From assembly GCF_002387245.1 (NCBI RefSeq), contig NZ_DGLD01000019.1:372001-436000 (forward strand): a stretch of DNA of 64,000 nucleotides. Direction: 5' to 3'. Of the stretch, positions 1 to 7,381 are shown piece by piece. Each line of letters begins with the position of its first letter. The first letter of the stretch is position 1. The notes under the pieces were generated by a model. The model worked only from the letters and a program-made list of their open reading frames with translations. It searched no databases and was not told the origin of the DNA. Both the position numbers and the translations under genes were made by a program. The stretch comes from Brevundimonas sp. UBA4553. GTDB taxonomy: Bacteria > Pseudomonadota > Alphaproteobacteria > Caulobacterales > Caulobacteraceae.

Positions 1-113
1 ACCACCCTGTCAGGAGAGGCGTCGAAATCCACCTTGGCGAAGGCGTCGTTCATCCAGATCTGGACTTCGCGAGCCAGGTCCGCCCGTAAATCCTCAGCGA
101 CGATGTCAGTCAT
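1..113 (-). CDS. Hypothetical protein, N-terminal part only
   Basis: An open frame starts with ATG at 113 on the minus strand and runs off the left edge without a stop. The visible 37 residues begin MTDIVAEDLRADLAREV and continue with an aromatic, acidic stretch (QIWMNDAFAKVDFDAS). Third codon positions are strongly G/C, as expected for a coding frame here. I do not recognise the family from so short a piece. It is transcribed away from the HTH gene at 278, so the 164-bp gap between them probably holds both promoters. Confidence 0.5.
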   Translation of the reverse strand, partial: MTDIVAEDLRADLAREVQIWMNDAFAKVDFDASPDRV

Positions 114-194
114 GGAAGCCCCCGCCCCTCCGACGAAGACCATGCAGGGTTGCGTCGGCGGCCGATCTTCTAACAGGGGTGGCGCGAGCTTGTC

Positions 195-221
195 CAGTTG
201 AACGCGGTTCACTGTTAACTG
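195..221. promoter_or_regulatory. Nested inverted repeat in divergent intergenic region
   Basis: CAGTT at 195-199 pairs with AACTG at 217-221. Inside them GAAC (200-203) and GTTC (207-210) form a second symmetric pair around GCG. The repeat lies between the divergent gene starts at 113 and 278, so it could be an operator for the HTH protein encoded at 278. This is inferred from position and symmetry only. Confidence 0.25.
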
Positions 222-277
222 TCCTGTAGACGCGTGGCGCGGGGTGGATTAGCTCGGACGATCCAGGGGAGTGCGCT

Positions 278-889
278 ATGATGCCGGATCGTTTGAGCGC
301 GAGGCAGAGAGAGTGTCTGTTGCTCACACGGCACCATGGCACCAAGGAGATCGCCCACATGACGGGGATCTCGGAGTCTACCGCAAAGAAGCATATTCAC
401 GAGGCCTGTCAGAGACTTGGCGTGAACACGCGCAAGGCCGCTCTGGCGATTCTGGAACGAAACGTACCAGGGGGTACGACGCACCCCATGGCGGGGCTGG
501 ACCCGACCCGCTCGGTTGAGGCGATCAACACGGAGACGGGGCATGGCGATGAGAACGGGCGAACCGCCGCAGTGGGACTGGGCGCAGCTGGAGGCCGCTC
601 TGGCCTTCATGGGGGCGGACCGGCGCAATCCCCTGCACGAATATCTTCTGGACGGCCTGCGGCAGCCCGAGGCCCTGGCGTCGCCGGAGGCCTTTCTGAG
701 GGAACTGATGTCCGTGGTGGTGCTTCTGGCGGGCCGCGGGGAGGATATCGACCGCCTCCCGGCAATCCCCTTGTCCGCCTCGCCCTCGTCATCGTGCTGA
801 TCGCCGTGAGCGCGCTCCTGTTCAGCGCGGTCGCGGACATCGTCATCGGCGATCAGATCCGTCTCCAGACGGCCGATCGCTCTCGCTAA
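278..889 (+). CDS. LuxR-type helix-turn-helix protein, possibly membrane-anchored
   Basis: Residues 5-62 form a LuxR/GerE-type DNA-binding domain, with the typical LSARQRECL opening and KEIAHMTGISESTAKKHI recognition region. GGGGAG at 266-271 is a good ribosome site for ATG 278 (or 281). The frame stays open to 889. Its middle third is Gly/Arg/Pro-rich and looks like out-of-frame translation, while its last 40 residues contain a convincing transmembrane helix (LVRLALVIVLIAVSALLF). Caulobacterales and sphingomonads have proteins with an N-terminal LuxR HTH and a C-terminal membrane helix, so one long protein is possible. The overlapping small gene at 543-800 argues that the HTH gene may really be short or that the region is frameshifted. 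The HTH call is firm; the 3' extent is not. Confidence 0.6.
   Translation: MMPDRLSARQRECLLLTRHHGTKEIAHMTGISESTAKKHIHEACQRLGVNTRKAALAILERNVPGGTTHPMAGLDPTRSVEAINTETGHGDENGRTAAVGLGAAGGRSGLHGGGPAQSPARISSGRPAAARGPGVAGGLSEGTDVRGGASGGPRGGYRPPPGNPLVRLALVIVLIAVSALLFSAVADIVIGDQIRLQTADRSR
543..800 (+). CDS. Small hypothetical protein overlapping the HTH frame
   Basis: ATG 543 follows GGAG (532-535) at a 7-base spacing. The 85-residue product starts MAMRTGEPPQWDWAQLEAAL and reads like a real helical protein up to about residue 72, with the regular hydrophobic pattern that the overlapping frame lacks here. Its last dozen residues (LPAIPLSASPSSSC) look unnatural, and at that point the overlapping frame gives a good membrane helix. 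A single-base slip near 755-775 would join the two into one helical protein with a C-terminal anchor. The family is not recognised. Confidence 0.4.
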   Translation: MAMRTGEPPQWDWAQLEAALAFMGADRRNPLHEYLLDGLRQPEALASPEAFLRELMSVVVLLAGRGEDIDRLPAIPLSASPSSSC

Positions 890-946
890 AACTCTCCTCG
901 CACACCGAGGACCTATTTCCCCCGGATCGGGGAGGAGCGCTGAGCT

Positions 947-1288
947 ATGAGCAAAGACGCCTTCGGAGTGGAACTGGCGCGTCAACTTTACGCCGCCGAG
1001 CGCGCCCTCGACATGGCGATCGCCGAGGTCAATGACCTGGCCTCGCTGATGACGCGCGGGCGCATTCGTCATCGGATATCCGCCGTGGTGGGACAGTCGG
1101 CGCTGGAAGACGTCGGCGCCCTGGTCGCCGGCTTGACCAGCTCCCGCCACAAGATCGTCAGCGCGCACGGGGCCCTGAAACGCGAGGCTGCGGAACTGGG
1201 CATAGGTTGGCAGGCGGCGGGTCCTGAGACTAAACCCGCTGACGACGGACCCGTGGTCAAGACGGGCCGATTGCAGGCCGTAGCCTGA
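947..1288 (+). CDS. Hypothetical protein
   Basis: A 113-residue, largely helical soluble protein (begins MSKDAFGVELARQLYAAERA) with no cysteines, signal peptide or membrane segment. GGAGGAG at 930-936 precedes ATG 947. It is followed 12 bases later by the membrane-protein gene at 1301, so they are probably co-transcribed. I do not recognise the family; the Ala/Leu/Glu pattern suggests a short helical bundle. Confidence 0.55.
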   Translation: MSKDAFGVELARQLYAAERALDMAIAEVNDLASLMTRGRIRHRISAVVGQSALEDVGALVAGLTSSRHKIVSAHGALKREAAELGIGWQAAGPETKPADDGPVVKTGRLQAVA

Positions 1289-1300
1289 CGAGGGGCGAAC

Positions 1301-1747
1301 TTGAGCGGATCGGTCAGCATACTGGCGCTATGGGGCCTGTGCCTGGGGCTGACCGCTCTATGCTGGCGTCTGGGCGGCGAACCGGAGCGGCGCGCGGCCG
1401 GCATGCTGTTCGCCGCTTATGCCTTCTCCGTTCTTCTGGGCTGGGTGCGGATCGAGGGCTTGAAGCCGGCCGTGGTCGCCGCGGACGTCTTGCTGGCGAT
1501 CGGTCTGGGCTGGCTCGCGATCGCCTATCGTCGATGGTGGCTGCTCATGGCCGCGGCCAACGCCGTCCTAGTGGTGATCGCCCACGCCACCGTCTTCCTG
1601 GAGCCAAGCATCCATCAGCGCGCCTATATCGCCTACAGGATGCTCCCGGGCCTGGTCATTCCGCTGTGTGCGGGTCTCGGCGCCTGGGAACGATGGCTGG
1701 CCGGGGAGCCTGCCTGTGCGGGCTGGTTGCGGACGCGGGCCGCCTAG
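1301..1747 (+). CDS. Small integral membrane protein, unknown function
   Basis: 148 residues starting at TTG 1301, with about four hydrophobic helices (SVSILALWGLCLGLTALCW; an Ala/Phe/Leu helix near residues 34-50; VLLAIGLGWLAIAY; MAAANAVLVVIAH) and a closing segment MLPGLVIPLCAGLG. The Arg-rich loops suggest orientation in the inner membrane. No catalytic motif is visible. The XRE regulator gene starts 37 bases downstream on the same strand, so the two probably form one unit. Confidence 0.55.
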   Translation: MSGSVSILALWGLCLGLTALCWRLGGEPERRAAGMLFAAYAFSVLLGWVRIEGLKPAVVAADVLLAIGLGWLAIAYRRWWLLMAAANAVLVVIAHATVFLEPSIHQRAYIAYRMLPGLVIPLCAGLGAWERWLAGEPACAGWLRTRAA

Positions 1748-1784
1748 CCTAGCCTTTTCGTCTGACTGGCGAGAGGATCCTGGC

Positions 1785-2132
1785 TTGAAACGATCGGCGA
1801 CCGAGTTCGACCAGGAGCTGGGCGAGCGTTTGCGTATCGTGCGGACCGTGAAGGGACTGACGCAGGCGGAATTGGGCAAGGCCGTCGGCCTCTCGTTTCA
1901 ACAGATCCAGAAGTACGAGCAGGGCTCCAACCGCGTTTCGGCCAGCATGCTGCTCCAGCTTAGCCGGGCTTTGAACACTGATTTCAGCGCGATGGTGGCT
2001 CCGAACGGGGGAAGCCCGTCCGACACCATCAAGTCCATAGACCAGGAACAGCTGCTGGCGGCCTACGCGCAGTTGAGCCCGACGCGAAAACGGCTTGTGC
2101 TGGATCTGGCCCAGGCGCTGATCACTCCCTGA
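1785..2132 (+). CDS. XRE-family transcriptional regulator
   Basis: A 115-residue protein with a Cro/cI-type helix-turn-helix at about residues 12-66: GERLRIVRTVKGLTQAELG, then SFQQIQKYEQGSNRVSASML. I chose TTG 1785 because AGAGGA at 1772-1777 gives a proper spacing and the residues encoded further upstream look non-coding. The C-terminal 45 residues (SIDQEQLLAAYAQLSPTRKR) form a small helical tail common in alphaproteobacterial members. It may regulate the upstream cluster. DNA binding is well supported by family; the target is unknown. Confidence 0.8.
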   Translation: MKRSATEFDQELGERLRIVRTVKGLTQAELGKAVGLSFQQIQKYEQGSNRVSASMLLQLSRALNTDFSAMVAPNGGSPSDTIKSIDQEQLLAAYAQLSPTRKRLVLDLAQALITP

Positions 2133-2317
2133 CGGGACGCGCTTGAGGCGGCAGGAGCATGGCCGGCCTGATATTGGTCAGGCCTCGAGATCATCCGCCA
2201 AACTTGACACCATGTCTGGTGGTGCGTTTGATCACCGGCGCAATCTTAGGTTTGCAAATCTTCTGATTGCCCTGCTGACCCCCTTGTGGGTCGACATGTT
2301 CAAACCCGAAACCTTCA

Positions 2318-2339
2318 CCGTCCCGGCGTTCCGGGACGG
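2318..2339 (+). terminator. Candidate rho-independent terminator
   Basis: CCGTCCCGG (2318-2326), loop CGTT, CCGGGACGG (2331-2339) is a perfect 9-bp stem followed by GCTCTTTCGTTT. It lies after the XRE gene and just before the catalase relic, which comes from the other strand, so it may serve either side. The downstream T-run is interrupted. Confidence 0.55.
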
Positions 2340-2356
2340 GCTCTTTCGTTTGAGGG

Positions 2357-2640
2357 TCAGGCCAGGATCCTGACGCTCGCTTCGCGGTCCCACTGGCGGC
2401 CTGCGGCGACCCTGACGAAGGGACCGACGTCCTTGCCGATGGCCACGACGCGGTCATCTGGGGTCACTCCGGCCTTGTCGAGGAGAGGGTGGCCCTCGGG
2501 CGTGTGCCCGAGCGCCTTCAGATGGGACGGCGTCCTTGACGAAATCGATCGCAGCGGCCTCGCCATGCAGGGCGGCGCAACCCGCGTCTGGGAGAAGGCC
2601 TGCAGAGCGTTTGGTATATCCGCGCCCCTCACGTTCTGAA
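2357..2640 (-). pseudogene. katE: Frameshifted relic of the C-terminus of a large-subunit catalase (KatE-like)
   Basis: On the minus strand, one frame gives GADIPNALQAFSQTR, a second gives GEAAAIDFVKDAV, and the first frame resumes with HLKALGHTPEGHPLL, then a stretch of about 35 residues closing with QWDREASVRILA and a stop at 2357. Joined, they match the end of clade-II catalases: E. coli HPII has an EAYKHLKPIAL segment and a VW-x-R-x-P-K ending in the same order. Third positions are strongly G/C in the first frame, so this was once coding. The catalytic core is absent. About 95 residues survive, with two frame changes. This is motif recall, not an alignment. Confidence 0.5.
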
Positions 2641-2946
2641 GGCAAGTGCATTCTATGAGTAAGCCCGCCAGGCCCTACAAGCCATGGGCACGACCGTCCA
2701 GGCGCGCTAAGGGCGCGTCATCTGTCGGGCTAAGGCAGAGCTCGCTTTCGGCCATACTGACCTAGGTGCGGGGGTAGCCTTCGAACCTAGGGCGACGGGA
2801 GGAAGCGGACCTGCCATCGTTCCCGCCTTGCTGCCAATAGCTAAGGCTGGGGTTTTACAGTGGTCGGTTAAGTCGTTGTTTTCTCTGGATTCTGTTTGAT
2901 TGGGTTTTACACCTTAAGTGTCGGTGTCCTCGTTGGAAATTTCAGA
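2641..2946. other. Non-coding stretch ending at the tRNA-Gln scar
   Basis: I see no convincing gene here. The 3' half is A/T-richer than the surroundings and carries GGGTTTTACA twice (2850-2859 and 2902-2911), which could be arm-type integrase sites of an older element whose end is at 2946. The sequence at 2942-2946 (TCAGA) does not match the tRNA-Gln anticodon stem it should be if the tRNA were intact (ACGGT). Confidence 0.4.
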
Positions 2947-2990
2947 TTTTGGTACCGTCATTCTAGGTTCGAGTCCTAGTTCCCCAGCCA
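2947..2990 (+). pseudogene. 3' half of tRNA-Gln(TTG), anticodon loop to CCA
   Basis: The segment reads as anticodon loop TTTTGGT (2947-2953, anticodon TTG at 2949-2951), stem ACCGT, variable CATT, T-arm CTAGG-TTCGAGT-CCTAG (2963-2979), acceptor strand TTCCCCA, discriminator G and CCA. This is the 3' half of a glutamine tRNA (E. coli tRNA-Gln also ends in ACCCCAGCCA). No D-arm or 5' acceptor (TGGGGAA expected) precedes it, so it is not a functional tRNA. It is best read as the attachment-site scar of an integration that crossed over in the anticodon loop. Confidence 0.8.
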
Positions 2991-2992
2991 TC
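2974..2992 (+). repeat. attL: left 19-bp direct repeat (tRNA-Gln 3' end)
   Basis: TCCTAGTTCCCCAGCCATC is identical to 19794-19812. It starts at the last base of the tRNA T-loop and runs through the T-stem, acceptor strand, CCA and two further bases. The upstream flank (2947-2973) continues the tRNA, whereas the flank before the right copy does not. The left side therefore preserves the older chromosomal junction. Confidence 0.85.
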
Positions 2993-3041
2993 CGCCCTCC
3001 GATTCAGTATTGCCCGCCCCTACGGGGTTTGACCGTATCCC

Positions 3042-3064
3042 TGATACAAAACGGTGATACAAAA
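3042..3064 (+). promoter_or_regulatory. Paired arm-type integrase sites at the int start
   Basis: TGATACAAAA occurs at 3042-3051 and again at 3055-3064, a 13-bp period. The second copy runs into the ATG of the integrase. A closely similar pair with the same period lies at 19713-19734, inside the right end. This is the pattern expected of arm-binding sites for a tyrosine integrase. The overlap with the int start suggests that integrase binding also limits its own expression (inference). Confidence 0.5.
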
Positions 3065-4788
3065 TGCGGGTAATGAAGGGCCTCCACAAAAGGGATGGAA
3101 TCTGGCGTGTGCGGGTCGCAATTCCCGCCGACTTGCAAGTCCGTTGGGGCAAGCGCGAAGAGATCGTCAGCCTCACAACCACGGACGAAAACGAAGCAAT
3201 CCGCCTGGGTGCGCCCAAGATCGCGGACATCAAGCAGCGCATCAAGGACATGCGGAAATCTGCCGCTGCGCCTGTCTCGGCCGCACCGCCCGCCGTGGCC
3301 CGGCTGACAATCCCGCAGACTTTCGAAGCCATCCGACAATGGCGTCATCATGCCATTGATGACGCCTACCTCGACGCCTTCAATGGGACCGCTACGCCTC
3401 ATGACCCGGTCGCGGCATCGTCGGTCCGCTACGCCCTCCAGCATCACTCGACCATCCACCAGATCACTGACTTTGATGCCCGGTTGGCCGAGGTCCTCTC
3501 TATCCCGGTCGATCACCCGGTGATCCAGCGCGCCAACGTCCGCGAGTGGTTCCGGGAAGCATGGAGCGACGTCGAAGGGTTCCGGGATCGCTTCCAACGT
3601 GACGACTTCAACGGTTGGCCGGAAGAACGCGACGCGCCCCTGGTCGCTGCGGCGACGCCCTCGGAATCCACGCCGGTGCGCGACGAATCGCGACTTACCC
3701 CCCTTGAACTCTATGACCGCTGGTCTCCCGTCGCCTCGATCAAGCTGGAGGCGCGCAACCGGGGTTACGTCCAACGCCTCGACGAATTTCTCGTAGCGAA
3801 GGCCATCGGCCAGATCGAGCCCCATGATTTGGCGCGATTCCGCGTCGAAGCACTTCGCTTCCCCAACACGAAGAACCCAGCCGTCCTGGCCCGGTCGTTC
3901 AGCGACATCATCGCCTGGGGTGAGGGGGAAGGTGCGGCAACACCCCGCCTCGACCAAGCAACCGTTTGGAAGTGGCTCAACACGATCAAGGGGATGTTCG
4001 CTTACGCGCAAAAGAACCGCTGGATCGACATTAATCCGGCCGAAGACACGATGGCCAAACCGCCGCGCAAGCGTAAAGCTCGCGTCGCCTTTGACGCCGC
4101 CGACATCGCTGAGATTTTCAGCAAGCCCGCCTTCACCGGTTTCTCTGGCCGCGTGAACGATGGCTATCGCGACACGCCGGGGGAGCAGGTGGTCCGCGAC
4201 GCCAAATTCTGGATGCCGATCGTCGCCCTCTATACTGGCGCGCGCATGGAAGAGATCGGCTCGACCCTCGTGAGCGAGATACGCCAGATCGAAGGCATTT
4301 GGGTCATAGACCTCCTCGACCGTGCTGATGAGGAGAACGACGAGCGTGATCGTTCACTCAAGAACGAGCAGAGCCGCCGCATCGTGCCTCTGCATGACCG
4401 CCTGATCGACTTGGGCTTCCTCGACTACGTGAAGAGGCAAAAGAGCGACGGCTACCTCTTCCCTGACCTCGTCCCTTCTATGACACCGCGCGGACAACGT
4501 CGGACGGTCAACTTTTCAAAGTGGTGGGGCCTGTTCTGCAAGGCAAACGCCATGGTCAAGGGCGAGGGGATGGACGCGAAGAAGAAGCCCTTCCATTCGT
4601 TCCGGCACACGGCGATCCGCGCGCTGCGTCATCCCAAGGCCAACCCCGTCTTGGCTCGCCTTCTGGTGGGGCATGAAGAGGGCGAGTTCGACGAGATCAA
4701 CGACAGATACGGCGAGGGGGCCGACATCAGGAAGTTGAAGGAGACGATAGACCTGATCGACTATCCGACGTTCAGGCTGGCTCGCTAG
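3064..4788 (+). CDS. Tyrosine recombinase / site-specific integrase
   Basis: 574 residues. The N-terminus (KGLHKRDGIWRVRVAIPADL) is the short beta-rich arm-binding domain common in proteobacterial island integrases. A core-binding helical domain follows around residues 225-345, then the catalytic domain. The catalytic set is complete: Arg394 in TGARMEE, His511 and Arg514 in HSFRHT, His537 in GHEEG and nucleophile Tyr549 in NDRYGEG. It lies beside attL and reads into the island, so it very probably catalyses integration and excision at the 19-bp tRNA-Gln repeat. ATG 3064 is the first in-frame start and sits inside the second arm-type repeat. No excisionase gene is obvious nearby. Confidence 0.93.
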   Translation: MRVMKGLHKRDGIWRVRVAIPADLQVRWGKREEIVSLTTTDENEAIRLGAPKIADIKQRIKDMRKSAAAPVSAAPPAVARLTIPQTFEAIRQWRHHAIDDAYLDAFNGTATPHDPVAASSVRYALQHHSTIHQITDFDARLAEVLSIPVDHPVIQRANVREWFREAWSDVEGFRDRFQRDDFNGWPEERDAPLVAAATPSESTPVRDESRLTPLELYDRWSPVASIKLEARNRGYVQRLDEFLVAKAIGQIEPHDLARFRVEALRFPNTKNPAVLARSFSDIIAWGEGEGAATPRLDQATVWKWLNTIKGMFAYAQKNRWIDINPAEDTMAKPPRKRKARVAFDAADIAEIFSKPAFTGFSGRVNDGYRDTPGEQVVRDAKFWMPIVALYTGARMEEIGSTLVSEIRQIEGIWVIDLLDRADEENDERDRSLKNEQSRRIVPLHDRLIDLGFLDYVKRQKSDGYLFPDLVPSMTPRGQRRTVNFSKWWGLFCKANAMVKGEGMDAKKKPFHSFRHTAIRALRHPKANPVLARLLVGHEEGEFDEINDRYGEGADIRKLKETIDLIDYPTFRLAR

Positions 4789-4793
4789 GGGCC

Positions 4794-5096
4794 TTAGTAT
4801 TGCTCGACGCGCGCCGCCCTGCCCGTGTCTGCTTGATGCACGGGTCGCTCGTGAAATGTATTGTCGGGCATGAGATAGAACCGCCGCAGAACGCGATAGC
4901 GATTGTTCGGCAAGGCTTCGCAGAGATCGACAAGGGTCGGCTTCAAGCGGGCCTCTCGTTCCCCACGGAAGCGCGCCTCTAGGACGATCTTCGCCTGATT
5001 AGCAGCAGCTTCCTCGTCAGCTTCGAGGATTGCCATGCTGTCGATGAAGTTGGTCTCTTCGTTCCGGTAGAGGCGGGCGACGTAGACTGGCGGCAT
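4794..5096 (-). CDS. Small hypothetical protein
   Basis: A 100-residue protein (starts MPPVYVARLYRNEETNFIDS) convergent with the integrase; the two stops are only a few bases apart. ATG 5096 is chosen because AAGGAG at 5105-5110 gives an ideal ribosome site, although the frame stays open to 5249. It is a soluble alpha/beta protein with Arg/Glu-rich helices and no known motif. The family is not recognised. Its place next to int is typical of small island accessory genes, but it does not look like an excisionase. Confidence 0.65.
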   Translation of the reverse strand: MPPVYVARLYRNEETNFIDSMAILEADEEAAANQAKIVLEARFRGEREARLKPTLVDLCEALPNNRYRVLRRFYLMPDNTFHERPVHQADTGRAARVEQY

Positions 5097-5254
5097 GGCT
5101 TGGTCTCCTTCGGCCAAAGATACGCCGCGCCAGCGGAGGGTCAACAAACCCATAAGCCTGTCCTTATGTCGGGGGTGGCCAGGACGGCCGTCAACCCGAA
5201 CTCGCCAGCCGCCCTGCGCCCTTGACTCGATAGTCGGGTGACACACCATGCAGC

Positions 5255-5872
5255 ATGCCCGCGAGCCAGCACCTCACGAAATTGACTTATCTGTTTGAGG
5301 TTGCGGCGGATGAGCATGCACCCGTCGAGTTGAAGAATGACATCCTCGACTATCTTCATAGCGACCTCGGGTTAAGCCGCGTGATGGCCGCGCTTATGCC
5401 ACTCGATCAAGGCGACGACGTCACCTTCGAAACCCTGGCTCAACGCGCTCGCCCGCTTGCTCAAGCGAACCGAGTTCATGACATTCTGTCGGCATTCGCC
5501 GAGGAGCTTCCCACCAACGCCACGCTCAAACAGGCGTTGGTCTTTGCCCGCGTCGCGCAAGGTCACTATCTAAATCGGACTGGCCAGGGGGACTTAGCCC
5601 AGCGCAAGACGCTGATGGCCGATTCACGCCTCCCGAAAGACCTTGGGCACACGCTCCACACTGCGCTGGCCGTGTTCTTCGAGCCCATCGACCCAGAAAC
5701 GCTTCCCGATGAGCGCAACAAGCCGGTCAAGCTATCGGCTGAGGGCGTCGCATTATTGCGACGCGTCCTCCATCGGATGCACGAGTCACAGCGTGAGCGT
5801 GATGGCCTCGCCGCCAATGTCGGGGACGACCCCGTTCAAAGTATCACGGATCATATCCGCCGAGGCCGATAG
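5255..5872 (+). CDS. Hypothetical protein
   Basis: 205 residues beginning MPASQHLTKLTYLFEVAADE. It is almost entirely helical and acidic, without signal peptide, membrane helix or cysteines. No motif is recognised. It starts 158 bp from the divergent gene at 5096 and is followed by about 290 bp of non-coding sequence before the ATPase gene on the same strand, so co-transcription with the ATPase is uncertain. Confidence 0.6.
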   Translation: MPASQHLTKLTYLFEVAADEHAPVELKNDILDYLHSDLGLSRVMAALMPLDQGDDVTFETLAQRARPLAQANRVHDILSAFAEELPTNATLKQALVFARVAQGHYLNRTGQGDLAQRKTLMADSRLPKDLGHTLHTALAVFFEPIDPETLPDERNKPVKLSAEGVALLRRVLHRMHESQRERDGLAANVGDDPVQSITDHIRRGR

Positions 5873-6166
5873 AGAGACCGGTCTCTCCGATCCCCCGACC
5901 CCGCATTTGCCGGGTAAGTTCTTCTTGTCTTGGCCAAGACCCTTCGTTCCGACGAAGGCCCGTGAGCGGATTCCGGTCCCCTCAAGGACAACCCTGCTGA
6001 ACTGACGTCCAGGCGTCCTTCCAGCACCCAAAAAAGCAACCGACCCATACTGTCACTCCGGTGACAGACGCGTCCCCTCACAGGGGCAGATACGTGGCGC
6101 GCGCCAACCCCTCTCACCTTTCCGACCGACCTTCCCCCGCACCCCTCCCAAGTGAAACGAGAAAAA
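5873..6166 (+). other. Intergenic region upstream of the ATPase gene
   Basis: No gene is supported. The region holds pyrimidine-rich tracts and one clear palindrome (6050-6067). It probably carries the promoter of the AAA ATPase gene. Confidence 0.4.
6050..6067. promoter_or_regulatory. Perfect 7-bp inverted repeat, candidate operator
   Basis: CTGTCAC (6050-6056), TCCG, GTGACAG (6061-6067) is a perfect inverted repeat about 100 bp before the ATPase start. There is no T-run, so a protein-binding site is more likely than a terminator. Confidence 0.35.
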
Positions 6167-7132
6167 ATGGAACATCGGACGACCATGCTTGAATGGTTGG
6201 AAGTCAGAAAATCAAACCCCATCGCGGAGGCCATGCATATGGTCGAAAAGCTCTGCCAAAGCGTCGTGCTGGGGCAGCGGTCCGCCGCCTATTTCTCCGG
6301 TCCCCCTGGAATCGGGAAGAGCTACAACATCTCGCGTGTGACCAAGAAGCGGTTCCTCACCTGTAACCCGACCAACTACCTGTCGCTCCTCAAAAGCATC
6401 GAACAAGCCCAGATCGAGGGCAAAGCTCTCTTCCTCGACGAAGCAGATGTCATTTTCCGTTCCGAGCGTATGGCGAACGTGTTGAAGACGGCGACGGGCG
6501 CGCGTGATCTTCGCTACTGGGACGGAGAATGTGTTGACGTGCCGGGAGGAATCTTCGTGGCGACCAATCAAGACCTCCTCGACAGGACGTGGATGGAACG
6601 CTCCGCTGCGGGCCATTGCTCCGCTCTGTTCAGCCGCGCCAGCCCTATCAACATCCCCCACGACCTTCTCCAACTTTGGGAGTATTCGATTGCGCTGGCG
6701 CAGACGGGGGGACTTCTGCGCGTTGACTACTGCGGGATGCCGATCAATCTCGATACGGTTAACCGCGCTTTCGACTGGTTCACTGTCAACGTCTACCGCC
6801 TCGACACAGTGTCACCACGCACCCTGCATCAGATCGCATCGGACATGAACCAACGACGTTTGGGGCGCATGGATACCGATCTCGAAAACTTTTACCTCAA
6901 GAACCGGCTGACCCGTGAAAGCGATCAGACGCCCCCGCCGACGCCGTTCAAAATCACGCCGAGCGAAGCACGCCCGGCCAGCAAGCGGCTTCCTAAAACG
7001 GTTTTCGGTCCCGTTCCTGCGCCGCCTGCAACGCGCAAACGGAACCGTAAAAGTGATGTGTATGAGATCGGCGTCCCGGCCTCGAACGTCATTGAGTTCA
7101 TGAAACGCTGGGAGGAAACTATGACCGACTGA
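6167..7132 (+). CDS. AAA-type P-loop ATPase
   Basis: About 321 residues from ATG 6167; an in-frame GTG at 6152 lacks a ribosome site. Walker A is GPPGIGKSY at residues 45-53, Walker B is LFLDEAD near 88-94, and FVATNQD is a likely sensor-1 strand near 131. A helical lid follows, then a Pro/Lys/Arg-rich linker (about 255-295) and a short conserved-looking C-terminal segment. It is a soluble nucleoside triphosphatase that probably remodels a DNA or protein partner. I cannot assign it to a named AAA clade. In the island it sits between an unknown gene and the recombinase/Rep-like block, so a role in replication or transfer of the element is one possibility; defence is another. Confidence 0.75.
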   Translation: MEHRTTMLEWLEVRKSNPIAEAMHMVEKLCQSVVLGQRSAAYFSGPPGIGKSYNISRVTKKRFLTCNPTNYLSLLKSIEQAQIEGKALFLDEADVIFRSERMANVLKTATGARDLRYWDGECVDVPGGIFVATNQDLLDRTWMERSAAGHCSALFSRASPINIPHDLLQLWEYSIALAQTGGLLRVDYCGMPINLDTVNRAFDWFTVNVYRLDTVSPRTLHQIASDMNQRRLGRMDTDLENFYLKNRLTRESDQTPPPTPFKITPSEARPASKRLPKTVFGPVPAPPATRKRNRKSDVYEIGVPASNVIEFMKRWEETMTD

Positions 7133-7159
7133 CAAAGGGGAGAAGAAACTCGCGAACCT

Positions 7160-7381
7160 TTAAGCGACTCTTGCGGACCCTGCTTCGAGTTCGGCCATGC
7201 GCCCCTCCAATTTCTCAACGCGTGCCTCAAGTGATCGCGGTTGGGGGACGAGCCATGCCTCGATCGCTTCTCTGATGCACTCGCTGCGGTCCCGGTTGAG
7301 GACCGTAGCGCGTTCATCGAGTTGTTGAAGAAGGCCACTAGGAACCCTCAGGTTCAGCGGCACCATGGGCTCTCTCGCCAT
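7160..7381 (-). CDS. Ribbon-helix-helix (CopG/Arc-type) protein
   Basis: 73 residues. The N-terminus VPLNLRVPSGLLQQLDERA, then NRDRSECIREAIEAWL, matches the beta strand plus two helices of ribbon-helix-helix DNA-binding proteins. A short coiled coil follows (LEARVEKLEGRMAELEAG). The start codon overlaps the recombinase stop by one base (TGATG), so translation is coupled to the recombinase. It probably binds an operator in the 8083-8160 gap and represses the pair (inference). Confidence 0.75.
   Translation of the reverse strand: MAREPMVPLNLRVPSGLLQQLDERATVLNRDRSECIREAIEAWLVPQPRSLEARVEKLEGRMAELEAGSARVA

Noticed and set aside
215..1168. Long minus-strand open frame opposite the HTH and small genes
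   Set aside because: Arg/Ala-rich, low-complexity translation typical of an antisense frame in GC-rich DNA; no motif or ribosome site, while the plus strand carries an HTH domain and good starts.
2655..2765. 36-codon frame starting MSKPARPYKPWARPS
   Set aside because: Short, basic and without a ribosome site or neighbour support; I could not distinguish it from chance.
3021..3040. GCCCC-TA-CGGGG followed by TTT just inside attL, as a terminator
   Set aside because: The stem is only 5 bp and the T-run is 3 bases; too weak to call, though it might insulate the integrase from upstream reading.
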